From Tretioscincus oriximinensis (lineage: Eukaryota > Chordata > Lepidosauria > Squamata > Gymnophthalmidae), in contig JAJVDF010000217.1 in NCBI GenBank assembly GCA_022410635.1, positions 1,795,112 to 1,859,111 of the forward strand: 64,000 nucleotides of DNA. The letters run 5' to 3'. Position numbers and translations under genes: made by a program. This document shows positions 32,801-44,800 of this stretch, piece by piece (the first letter of the stretch is position 1; every line of letters begins with the position of its first letter). Under the pieces are notes generated by a model. It saw only the letters and a program-made list of their open reading frames with translations, was not told where the DNA came from and ran no database searches.

Positions 32801-35800
32801 CTTGGCACAAGCCTCTGCCTGGAGGACCTGAGCCACATCCATACTTTCTCAAAGGANGCGCACAAATTCACAAAATGGGCTCCGTTAAAAGGAATGGCTC
32901 CCACGTTCTCTCTATCGAAAATCAAACAACTTCTTCACAAAAATCATCAGTTCTGCGTTTAAAAGACTTTTTTATCCACCCCTCGTGCAGTAAAGCCAAG
33001 GAATAAAATATGGCCCTTTGTGTCACATGATGCACTTGTCATTTGCAAACGAACGTTTAGGAAAAGTGAATTAGAAGTGGCTTCAGGTCATTTTTTGCAG
33101 AACCGGAGGGCGTCTAATGAGACAAAAACGTTCGTTTTGAACCTGGACAACTTCCTCTCCCCACTGTGGCTGCTGCACTACCACAATATCCATTGCAAGA
33201 GAAGGGGAATCGTCTCAACGGGCCTCAACCCAGCCCCCCTGTGCCCACCGCCTGACGGGCAAGCGGCCTCCCTGCTGGGGAACGGGCCGCTGTGCTCCTG
33301 GGGGCTTTATTCTCCCTCTTCTACCCACAAGCACCAGGTGCAGCATACAAAGTTGCCTCGAAGGACAAGCCGACTTGAGAGACGCGCCAGTGTTGGTTTC
33401 ACTGGAAACCCTGCCGTGGTTTACTGGTCGTGTCACCGGTCTCTTTCTCTCTGCTGACTCCCAAACCTTTCATGGGCTTTACGCACTTTGTAGAGTGACA
33501 CGGTTCTTGGAGGCGTTTACTCAGGCAACGTTCCAACCCAGCCCCATAGAACTGGTTGAAGGCCGTGGGGCTGCCTCCGCTTCGGCCCATCAAGCAAGCG
33601 CTCCGCTGAAGGCCANGAAAGGCAGTGAGCAAGAGCATTACCCTGTGGGGAAAGGTAATAGCCATTGGGTCTGCATCGTAAGGGATGAAGACAGAACCCG
33701 TGTAGGTGGGAGACCCCCTTTCCGTGCCCAAGGCACTTCGCTTGTCTCCCTCTCGCCCCCCACGAAGGCGGCCTCACCCCCGGGCAATGGGGCTGCTCCG
33801 CCCCCTGCCCAAGGGAGTTGCCTTCTGTGGGGACAGCTGGGAGCCAATACTTCCCCAGGCACAAGTCACGACGGGCAGGGAAGCCACATGGCACCTTTGA
33901 GCAAGTGCCCAGGAGAATGGTAGACTTGCGAGCCTGTTTATTTCATGGCAGAAAATCCCCAAACTCTTCTCCTTCTGCCAGGGATTCCCCTCCACTGGGA
34001 GACCTTTATAAATCTGTGGTGAGGCCACATTTGGAATACTGTGTTCAATTCTGGTCACCACATCTCAAGAGAGATATTTTGGAACTGGAGAAGGTGCCGA
34101 AAAGGGCAACAAAAATGATCAAGGGTCTGGAGCACCTCCCTTACGAAGTCAGGCTGCAACGCTTGGGCCTCTTCAGCCTTGAAAGGAGACGTTTGAGGGG
34201 TGATCTGATTGAAGTGTACAAAATCATGCATGGGATCGACAGGGTGAATAGAGAAAAAATGTTTTCTCTATCACACAAGGACCAGAGGGCCCTCCTTAAA
34301 ACTGATGGGTAGAAAAGTGAGAACAGACAAAGGAAAGTATTTTTTCACCCAGAGGGTCATCGGCCTGTGGAATTTACTTCCTGAAGAGGTAGTGGTAGCT
34401 AACAGCTTGGATAGTTTCAAGGCAGGACCAGACAGATTTATGGACACTAAAGGTATAAATGGATACTAGGATGGATGTCTGGATGTTGCCTCTGGGATGG
34501 AGCAAAAGGCAGAACTCCNGAAATACCATTTGCAGGGAGTCATGAACAGGAGCATATTTTGCTTTCCTCTGTTCNGACTGCCCAGGGGCATCTGGTGGGC
34601 CTCTGTGTGACACAGAATGCTGGACTTGATGGGCTGTGGCCTGATCCAGGATGGCTCTTCTTATGTTCTTATGTTCCACTTCAGTAGCTGGGGAAAACAG
34701 CAGGGACGCGGTGCTGGAGACACTGGGGCTTTTGCCCCTATAAAACGGTTTCCAGCTTCTTCCTGCCCCACTGGAGGACTTGCATGAGGTTTTCCCTATG
34801 GAAAGGCCAACTGGTTAGTGCAACGGGGCAGAGCAGGCACTTAAGACACCCCAGTGCAGGGATCAGGGGACCCAATGAGGAGACAGGGAGGCAGCTCACT
34901 AGCGGGAGGGAGGGAACCCACTGAGACAAGGCAGGAACATAAGAACATAAGAACATAAGAAGAGCCATACTGGATCAGGCCACAGCCCATCGAGTCCAGC
35001 ATTCTGTGTCACACAAAGGCCCACCAGATGCACCTGGGCAGTCCGAACAGAGGAAAGCAAAATATGCTGCTCCTGTTCGTGACTCCCTGCAAATGGTATT
35101 TCAAAAGTCCTGCCTGTTGCTCCATCCCGGAGGCTACATCCAGACAACTATCTTAGTATCCATTTATACCCTTCAATCCCTCTGAAACCACCAGGTTTCA
35201 GAGGGAGGCTGGAGGGCACAAGAAGCCAGGGCACAATGGTGCTGAATTCTCCCTCCCCTTTCAGACCAAACACGCACCTGGCCAACCTCACGAGCCACGA
35301 GCTCAGGATCAACTTCGACAGAACCGAATCAGTTTACTGCACCCCTGCATGAAACGCTGTATAGCCACATCCATGCCATAGGCCAGGGAGAGAAGGACCA
35401 GTGCTTTGAAGCACCAAACCTGTTTGCCAACCCAAAGAGGGAAAGAAGCCAGGAAACACCAAGCACATCAGGCCTGGACACGTTTGGGGGGCTTCAGGCA
35501 GTGGCAGCCACCCAACCCGCCAGTGGGCCTACAACCCAAGCTGCACAGGTTCCACGTAGACNTGTCACCTGAGCCTCCACAACCTCAAGGAAGAGGCAAC
35601 TGGCTTCCTCCTTGGCTAGGNGCATCACTGCCCCCTCCACAGAACTGTGAGCAACCAAAACCTGCCTCCGCCTTGAAAGTTCACCTGGCATTTTAGAAAC
35701 TAACAGGGAAAAGGGTTTCCCTGGGTAAGGCCCCTTCCCCAGGTGCTCTCANCACCTGTCCCTGGCACTGGAGGAAGTCACCTTGCCTAGGGAAGATCCT

Positions 35801-38800
35801 GCCGCCCATCCCATGTCTTGTTAGGCTCTAGTGCAGGGGTCCACACGTGGCCCGCCAAGGACATTTATCCAGCCCACAAGATGATATTGTCACCGACGTC
35901 TGTCCTGATCAGCAGCCAACTAATCCTGGGCTCACAGTAACCCATCCTTTGCCTTTTCAATGGCGCATGCGCACAATGCACACTTCATGACGTTGGGCGG
36001 CCCAAAAACAAGGAATTTGCTCATAGTTTTTTTAAAGTATAGTCCGGCCCTCCAATGGTTTGAGGATCAGTGAATTGGCCCCCTGTTTAAAAAGTTTGAG
36101 GATCCCTGCTCTAGTGCTACGAGATCCTCTTGCTAGAACATCTGTCCGAAGAGGAAGTGGACTTGCCTATGGAAGCTCCTGCTGCATCTTTCTTGTTAGA
36201 CTCTAAAGGTCTAAAATTTATTTATTTATTTATACATATACCCCGCCCTATTCCCGAAGGTCTCAGGGCGGCCAAAACAGTAAAACATCACTACAAAATT
36301 AAAACAGTATAAAACAATGTTTAAAAGCAGGAATAAAGATGATATTTCTTCAGCCAAAGGCCAGGTAAAAGAGGTGCGTCTTCAAGAACCTTCTAAAAGA
36401 ATACAAGGATGATGACAGACGCACCTCGAGGGAGAGACTATTCCAAGGACGAGGGGCAACCACCGAGAAGGCCCTAGCCCGGGTTCCCACTCCACTGGCT
36501 GTTGAAAGGGGTAGTACAACCAGGAGGGCCTCTCCTGCAGATCTTACGGGACGGGCAGTTTGGTATGGAAGAAGGCCTTCCTTTAGATATTTGGGGCCCA
36601 AGTTATTTAGGGCCTTGTAAGTTAAAGTCAAAACCTTGAACTGGGCTCGGTAGCGAATGGGAAGCCAGTGCAGCTCTTTCAAGACCGGTGTGATCTAGCG
36701 GCTGCATTCTGCACCAGCTGCAGCTTCCAAACAGTTTTCAAGGGCAGCCCCATATAGAGCGCATTACAATAGTCCAATCTGGAAGTTACCAGAGCATGGA
36801 TTACTGTGGCTAGATCATCCCTGTTCAGAAGTGGCCGTAACTGGTGAACCAGACNTAACTGGGAGTAGAGACCCCCGGCTAGATTTTCTGGACCCAAACA
36901 GACATGGCCGTTCCTCTGAAATGTATTGAGCAGGGGGTTGGACCCGATGGCCCTGGAGGACTCTCCCAANGCCATTCTATCTTCATCCTTGATGACTAAT
37001 GGGACCAGACTAACACCAATCCACTGCAATACTCCAGTAGGGTGGGGACACAGCCCACACAGTTGGACTTTCTGTCCCACGCAATCCCTGGTCCACCAAT
37101 TGAAGAGGAAGTCAAAGAAGGATGGTTTAGTGAATCCTGCATCGAGCAGGGGGTTGGACCCGATGACCCTGGAGGTCCCTTCCAACTCTATGATATCATA
37201 GAGAAAAGCGGGGTACAAAAACCCATTTCTTCTTATCATAGAAATGGGTTTTTGTACCCCGCTTTTCTCTCCTTTCAAAGGGACTCAAAGCGGCTTACAA
37301 GGGTATTTTTCCCCGAAGGCTTCCATTCTATCTTCCCCACCAGGCTGTGGTGGTTCCCACGTATCTACTAGCAGTCAGTTGCCATTTCTTGCAATCCTTG
37401 CTTTCAAATAGCGGGATTGNCTAGAGCGACAGGCTAGTGGAAGGTGCTCAGTCCTCTCCATGTCCCACACAGGGCTTCCAAACCCCATCGCCCAGGTGAG
37501 AGACGGATTCCTTAGCAACTAAGCCATTCATGCACCTGTACAACTCAAGCAGCAGACAGTAAAACCTTCACCTGCTCTCAGTACCCTGCAAAAGGCATAT
37601 AGGGGAAACTATCCATCAGCCCAAGTACTCTGTGTGTGTGTGTGTGTATATATACTTGGGGTGGGTGGGTTGCTATTTTACCTGAATCCCCTTCTGCCAA
37701 GCCAGGATTCGTTCCTGNACATGACCTGTTCCACACACCCGTGGAGTCCACAGGACAAACCTCACATCCTTCCTTCCCAGGTCTCCTCCCACAGACTTCT
37801 ACATGGCTCCAAAACCACTAGGTGGCCCTCGGTGGGACACAGGCAAAGAGAGTGGAACCAAAAGCCACCCCTAAAGCTCCAGGCAGTGGCAAAAGCTTCA
37901 AGGGAGTAGGAGTGGCAGCCCAGGAAACAGGGAGGATGCGACAGGGAAGCAAAACCAGAAGCAGGAGTGGCGAGGAAGAGGCGGGCTGAGCACCCTGCAA
38001 GCTGAACGGCGTTAGGGTGCCACTGGGTGTGCACCAAACCCCAGCACAGCCGTCACAACTTAACTGCAGCCTCTCAAGGTGTCAATTCCCAGGGTTACAA
38101 AACCGGTAAAGCAGCCAGTATTATAGTAATAACCCCAGGAGGCAGCTTCACAAGGATCCACTTCTGCTGGGGCCCACCCTGGGCTAAAGGGAAGGGGTCC
38201 TTGCACAGCCGGTCTGGGGGGCTTCTGGCCTGAGCAGAGGAGCAGCCTCCAGCTGCCCCCTCGTCCTCCTTAGGCAGGGAATTGGTCTCAGCCAGCCCAG
38301 AGGTGGAGGCGTCCTTGGCAACGGAAGGCCGACCACCAGCTGCCCTTCCGGGCCCCTTCAGGCTCACGGGCTCCCCAAGGNGGGAATGGCTGCTTGGCGG
38401 GTCTTTTCTAACTCACCCACCCTTAAATATTGTTCCTATAATTTCCATTTCTTTGGGCGGCTTTTTAAACAGTTTGAGGAAAAGCGGACCAAATTCATAT
38501 TCTCTCCGCTGAGATGCAAAAGGCCCCCTTGGGTCTCTGCCTGGAAACCTCCACGGGGCCGCATGCTAAGGCAGTTCAAGGTTAACACAATTCATGGATC
38601 CTGGTTTACCAAAGGTTTTTAGTTTTGTTGTGGCATTCCTGGCTGCCCAGGATCGCAGCAGGTTTCCCACTGTAAGCAGATTCTTACACGCGTTGCCTTA
38701 AATCCTCTGAGGCGACTGAGAATACAAAGTCTTTTCCAAAACCACGCTTGGGGTTTTTGCTCCTTGTTCTCCCAGCTGAACAGAGCACAACTGCGCCAGG

Positions 38801-41800
38801 CTCCTGCAGAGGCCCTTCAGCCTTTTGCACAGCAATACTTTATCCCGAGGGGCCGGCTGAAGACTATTCCACGGCTGCCGCACACCTGACAAAGGCCGGA
38901 TTCCAAGGCTCCTCGTACCAGGCAGGCAGAAGGATTTGCCAGCCCACATGCCCCTTGGCCACGGAGGCACCCCACAGCCCAGTTCACCTCTCATCAGCTG
39001 AGCTCCTTTCAACTCCATAGTGCAAGTGGGCGGAAGCACAAGCAGCGCCCGTGAAGGCCCCCCTCCCTAGCGAGAGCGGCGTCATTCGCCAGCCATGCCT
39101 GCCCCTACTGCTGGGGGACATGTCACGCAGCGTTCAGGGCTCAACATCCACAGTCATGTGCCATACTGAAGCGCCATCCTCCTTTTCAGGGGCGCTTGAC
39201 ACGATGGCGACGACAGACAGGGTGATGATCTGGGCCTCAGCGTAGCTGCAGGATTGGAGGCCTTTGCCATAAAACATCCAGGGGCTTCAGTAAAGGAGGA
39301 TAAAACTTCTAAAAAGCATTTAAAGCCTGCGACCTGCTTCTGCATCCCCACCCAACGAAGGAATTTGCAGATCTCCCATAATCCCAGTGGCCTCTTCACC
39401 CCTGAGCAGTGCTGCCAGGCACAGGTGAGGCTGGGTTGAACAGGGTTGCCAAGGTCATGGGATCCAAGCCCTGCTCAGTGCAGGATGGACACACAGGGGG
39501 GTAATGCAAAATCCTGGCAGGCAGGTGAGCAGGAAATTGTGATGCTCCACCTGGCCAAGGGCACCTTAGGAGTCCCAGGAAGGGACACATTCCAATGAGC
39601 CGCCATTCCATAGCAGTCAACGCGATCAAAAGGTTCTGTGGCATCTCAAAAGGCATCTCGTCTGGCCTTGTGTGGCTACCCTAAGCCAGAGAATGGGTCC
39701 ATGGGGAAAGATGCCTGGGCATTTTGATATGAACCTAAGAACCTCAGGGGAGCCCTGCCGAAAGGGACTGGAGCCCAGAAGCCCACCAACTGCCCCTGGC
39801 CAGCCTGGAACAGAAGAAGGCAAAATCTTCAACTGGTCTCGACACCCTGCAAATGGCACTTCGGGAATCCTGCCTGTTGCTNCATCAAGACATCCAATTC
39901 AGTAGCTGTTTATACCCTTGGCGTCCATGAACTTGTCTCATCCTGTCTTAAAGCTAACCAGGCTGCTAGCTGTCACCACTTCTTCTGGAAGTCAATTCCA
40001 AAGGCCGATCACCCCTGGGTGAAAAAATACTTTGTCTGCCCATCAGCTTCAAGGAAGGCCTCCTGATCCTAGTGTTATGTGATATGCGAAAACAATTTTT
40101 CTCTAATCACCTTATCCATTCCGTGCGTGATTGTATACACTTCAATCAGATCACTTCTCAAACGCCGTCTTTTGAGGCTGAAGAGGCCCAGACGTTGCAA
40201 CCAGATTTCATAAGGGAAGATATGATGTTGCCACAAACATCTTGTGCCGTAACCAACTGTGGCGTCCTCCATTTTACAGGTTTGTGTTTCTTTAATAAAT
40301 TACCAGATATCCCATNGGGNGGGGGGAAGAGCAGGCCTGGGCAGGGGCGNGGCTTCCTGGTTCCCTGTTTGGGAGGGGGCATGGCTGGAGGAGCCAGCCA
40401 ATGGGGCCTCGAGTAGCCGGCTGGTCAGGAAATAAAAGGGAAGCTGACCAGGGCTAGAGGCCTTTCTGTCGGGGACTTGTGGTGTAGCAAGTTGACAGAG
40501 GGGTCCGCTTCTGACCTGCCTCAGAGGGAGGGGGTGGGAGTGTATGGTGGCCTGGAGGAGTCAAAGCTGAGGCTTGACTTGGGGCTGGAACAAGTAAAGT
40601 GACGCAGGGCCTGTCTCTTGAAGGATCTGGAAACTAATGTTGCACTTGCTTGGTGTGTGTGTGCTTGAGTCAGGCTTACTTGATAAAAGCCGAAGCTTTA
40701 TTATCCTAATCTTTCTTCTATTCCTTGTTTGTAAATAATAAACTTGTTATTTGTTTCATTTCAAACATCTCTCTCTTTCTTTATTTCTGTAACCACAAAA
40801 TTAAGCANGCTACTGGTGGGGGCTGTGAATAAAGCCCTCAACCTGAGGTAAACACTGAGGCCTTGTGTAGGCCGGAGGATAGTACTGTTGCTGCAAGCAG
40901 TCGTGGGTGCTGGCTTGGGCAACAGGGTGGATATTGTGGCACCCCTGACTGTGAGGGTCATCNAATAGTAGGGCCCTCAGGTAGGGGTCGCCACACCAAC
41001 CACCTGGCCTGCCTCCGTACCTCCCTTTTCCTCGCTGGTCTCTACGGGACTGAGGCACCGAACTAACCCTGGATACAGAAACCCAGATCATGAAACTCAA
41101 ACAAAGAAAAAGTGTAACGCGGAGGTCTGAGGAGCTTNACCCAAGACAAACCAGATTCCTTTGGGTCGTTTGTGTTTCCAGTCTGTCCTGTACGCAAAGG
41201 TCAGCATAAAAGACGCCGCGCTAGTTAAAAGGTACTGGAGAGGGCTGTGGCTGTTCAGCTGCAGGCATGCTTGGAAGCAGCGGATTATCTAGACCCATTT
41301 CAATCTGGCTTCAGGCCTAGTCATGGCACGGAAACTGCCTTGGTCGCCCTGGCTGATGACNTNCTCCGGGAGAGGGATGGGGGCAATGCGACCCTGTTGG
41401 TTCTCCTGGATCTCTCAGNGGCTTTTGATACCATTGACCATGATATCCTCCTGGAGAGACTAAGGAGCTTAGGAGTTGGTGGCACTGCATTGCAGTGGTT
41501 CCGTTCCTATCTCCAAGGCCNCTTCCAGAGAGTGCTGGTGGGGGAGTCTTATTCGACACCCTGGGAGCTCACTTGTGGGGTTCCTCAGGGGTCGATCCTC
41601 TCCCCCATGCTGTTCAACATCTATATGAAGCCGCTGGGAGAGGTCATCAGGAGATTTGGAGTAAAGTGCCATCAATATGCAGATGACACTCAGCTCTATC
41701 TCTCTGTTCCATCTGAATCAGGAGAGGCGGTTGAAGTGCTTGACAGGGGCCTGGAGGCAGTGATGGGCTGGATGGGGGCCAATAAATTGAAGCTGAATCC

Positions 41801-44800
41801 AGACAAGACGGAGGTGCTGTGTGTNGGAGCATCCCGGGTTCGTGAAGTGGGGAGGCACCCTGTCCTTGGTGGGGTAGAATTACCCTATAAGGGACGGGNG
41901 CGAAATCTTGGGGTGCTTCTGGACTCTGCACTGACACTTGAAAATCAGGTGGAGGCAGTGGCCAGGAGTGCCTANTTCCAGTNACGTCTGGTTCGCCAGT
42001 TACGGCCACTTCTGAANAGGGATGATCTAGCCACAGTNATCCANGCTCTGGTAACTTCCAGATTGGACTATTGTCATGCGCTCTATATGGGGCTGCCCTT
42101 GAAAACGGTTCGGAAGCTACAGCTGGTGCAGAATGCAGCCGCTAGACTGCTGACAGGGACAGCTGGCCGGACACACATCACACCGGTCTTGAAAGAGCTG
42201 CACTGGCTGCCCATTCACTACCGAGCCCAATTCAAGGTTTTGACTTTAACTTACAAGGCCCTAAATAACTTGGGCCCCAAATATCTAAAGGAAGGCCTTC
42301 TTCCATACCAACCTGCCCGTGCCTTAAGATCTGCAGGAGAGGCCCTCCTGGTGGTACCACCCCTTTCAACAGCCAGTGGAGTGGGAACCTGGGCTAGGGC
42401 CTTCTCAGTGGTTGCCCCTTGTCTTTGGAACAGTCTCCCCCTCGAGNTGCNTCTATCATCATCNTTGTANTCTTTTAGAAGGTCCTTGAAGACGCACCTC
42501 TTTTGCCTGGCCTTTGGCTGAAGAAATGCCATCTCTATCCCTACTTTTAATATTGTTTTATACTTTTTAAAATTTTTGTAGCGATGTTTTACTGTTTTTG
42601 CCGCCCTGAGACCTTCGGGTATAGGGCGGGGTATAAGTACAAACAAACAAACAAACAAACAAACAAACAAACAAACAAATAAATAAATAAATAAAGCTTG
42701 CCCAGTTTTGAGTCCCAGAGCAAGGAAAGGATAGAAAGGGAGGCTTGGAGGAAGGGGCTCCGGTCGCTCCCTGGGTGCCTCCCTTGTGCCCACTCCAGCG
42801 TGGCCACTGGATCCCTGGCCAAGAGGAAAGCCAGTTTCTCAAGCGCGCAACAAGAGCAAAACCCTGGAAAATCAGTTCTGATGGCGCTTTGCTTAATCTG
42901 AAGTGACACACAAGGCAAAACATTCCAAGTTGAAACACCTCTTTCAGCCAGATGTTAACTTTTCCTCTTGGCCTGAATGCTCCATTTTAGAGCAGCCACA
43001 CACCCTGTAGCAAACACACCCATTAAAGCCCAGCCAAGACCTAAGAGGACAAAGTTTTGCAGAGTCTCCGACTTCCTACAAAAGCTCAAGTTGTTGTCAC
43101 AAGACTCCCTGCTATTTATCTGTTGTCTGACAACCAAAGATCTGCAGCCGTAATGGAGAATACTTCGGCCTTATCAAAATACACATGTATTTGTTCACAC
43201 CAGGAGCTTGATAACAATCGAGCAGGATGAGTAACTCCAATGTTATTAAATGGGTGACGCTCCCAGGAGAGGACTTGGCCGTCTGCGGAGGGGAAGAAGC
43301 AAAACCGCTTGAGGGCAAAGGGGCCGTTCCGCATCCCCCAGGAGAGCCTGTGATGGGCACCGCAAGCTTGCCCCAAGGGCCTCCGTTACGTCGCTCTTGA
43401 GCAGCCCCACAGGGAGGCCTCCANGCAGCCACCCAGCCTGGAACGAGCCACGGCAGGTCAGGCTGCTCCCAAGTCCTTGGCTCTGCTCCCCCGCCGGGCC
43501 CCAGGCCTGCACAATGGGGATCTGGTCTTGTTTCTCCTTTTCTAAAAAAACCAATATTCTGCCACTTCCCCAGAAGAAACGTCTTTTTAAGAGGATGGGT
43601 GGGGAACAAAACCAAAATGCAGCACAGACCTCTGAAAAGCCTGGTTGCTGGCAGAGAAGCCACAAGGCTCTCCACGCCCTGGAGAGGCCTTTTCCAAACG
43701 CAGCCACTGGCGCCTGCGTTCCCCCCACTCACAGGCCCGTGGATACAAACGTCTCAGATGCCGAACGGTAGCAAAGGTCTGGGTGGCCAATAGGAGAAAG
43801 AATTTCGCTGTGATAGGTGACGCCCAGAACATCCCAATGACTGAGGTTGATCTGGAGCAGCATTTCGGTTCCCTGGGGGCTGGACCTGCCCTCAAGGAGT
43901 CCCTCTGCCCTTTTTTAGAAAACCGCTTTACAACTTCTGGCATGGGGTTGCCAGATGTTTTGCCGCATCAAGGAGGAGGAATCTTATTCTTTAGTATATA
44001 CTGAAAGGGAAAACTCCCATGTTAGGAGAGCAAAACCTGCCTGCAGCTTTGCACACAAGCAGAATTATCAGCCGGTCTAAACTGGAGAAGATCCTGGTGC
44101 TGGTTTCCAACAACGGTCTGTTTTGTGCTCAAAACCAAGCGGTGCACAACGGGCTCCAGCCACAAGAAGCTCCTAGGAAGCCTCCACAGATCAGTCAATG
44201 TTATCAGCCCTGATAATTACTCTGGTCAAAGTTTTCATCTGTGTTTGCAGAATTATCACACGGATCTGTGGACGCTACAGCAACCGCGGTCCTTTTCCAT
44301 TCCATGAGTCACTCAGNGCAGGGTCTTGTGCTCCAAATAAAGGACCCTGGAAGCAGTGGACTGATAAGCCAGCATGCACGAGACCACGTACGCCACAGGG
44401 GCCTTGCATACTCCCTTGCCTCACAGGTTGGCACAATGCGGGGGGGCCGGGACGTGGTTCCCTGCATTCCAGTGGCCTCATCTCAGACCCTAACGCCTGT
44501 CTGCACCGTCTTCAGTGAAATGTTTGAAAGAGACACCTGTGTACCAGGGTCCAGCATAACTAGCCAGGGGGTCACCTGGAACCTTATTATTTATTATTAT
44601 TTATTATTTATTTATACTTATACCCCGCCCTATACCCAAAGGTCTCAGGGCGACCTTAGAGGCTAAACAGACAAGCCTCCTTCTTCAGGCATTGCGTCTG
44701 CTACGGGCATTTTGTCCCCAGGTATGGCCTCCCCCCCCCCCCCCCCGTTGGTCTTCCAAGCTGCTTCCGACGAGATCCACTGGATCCAGTTTTACTGTCA

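Noticed and set aside
35964..35973. GCGCATGCGC, a perfect NRF1 consensus
   Set aside because: It lies inside the hAT element, far from any promoter; most likely a transposon-derived chance match.
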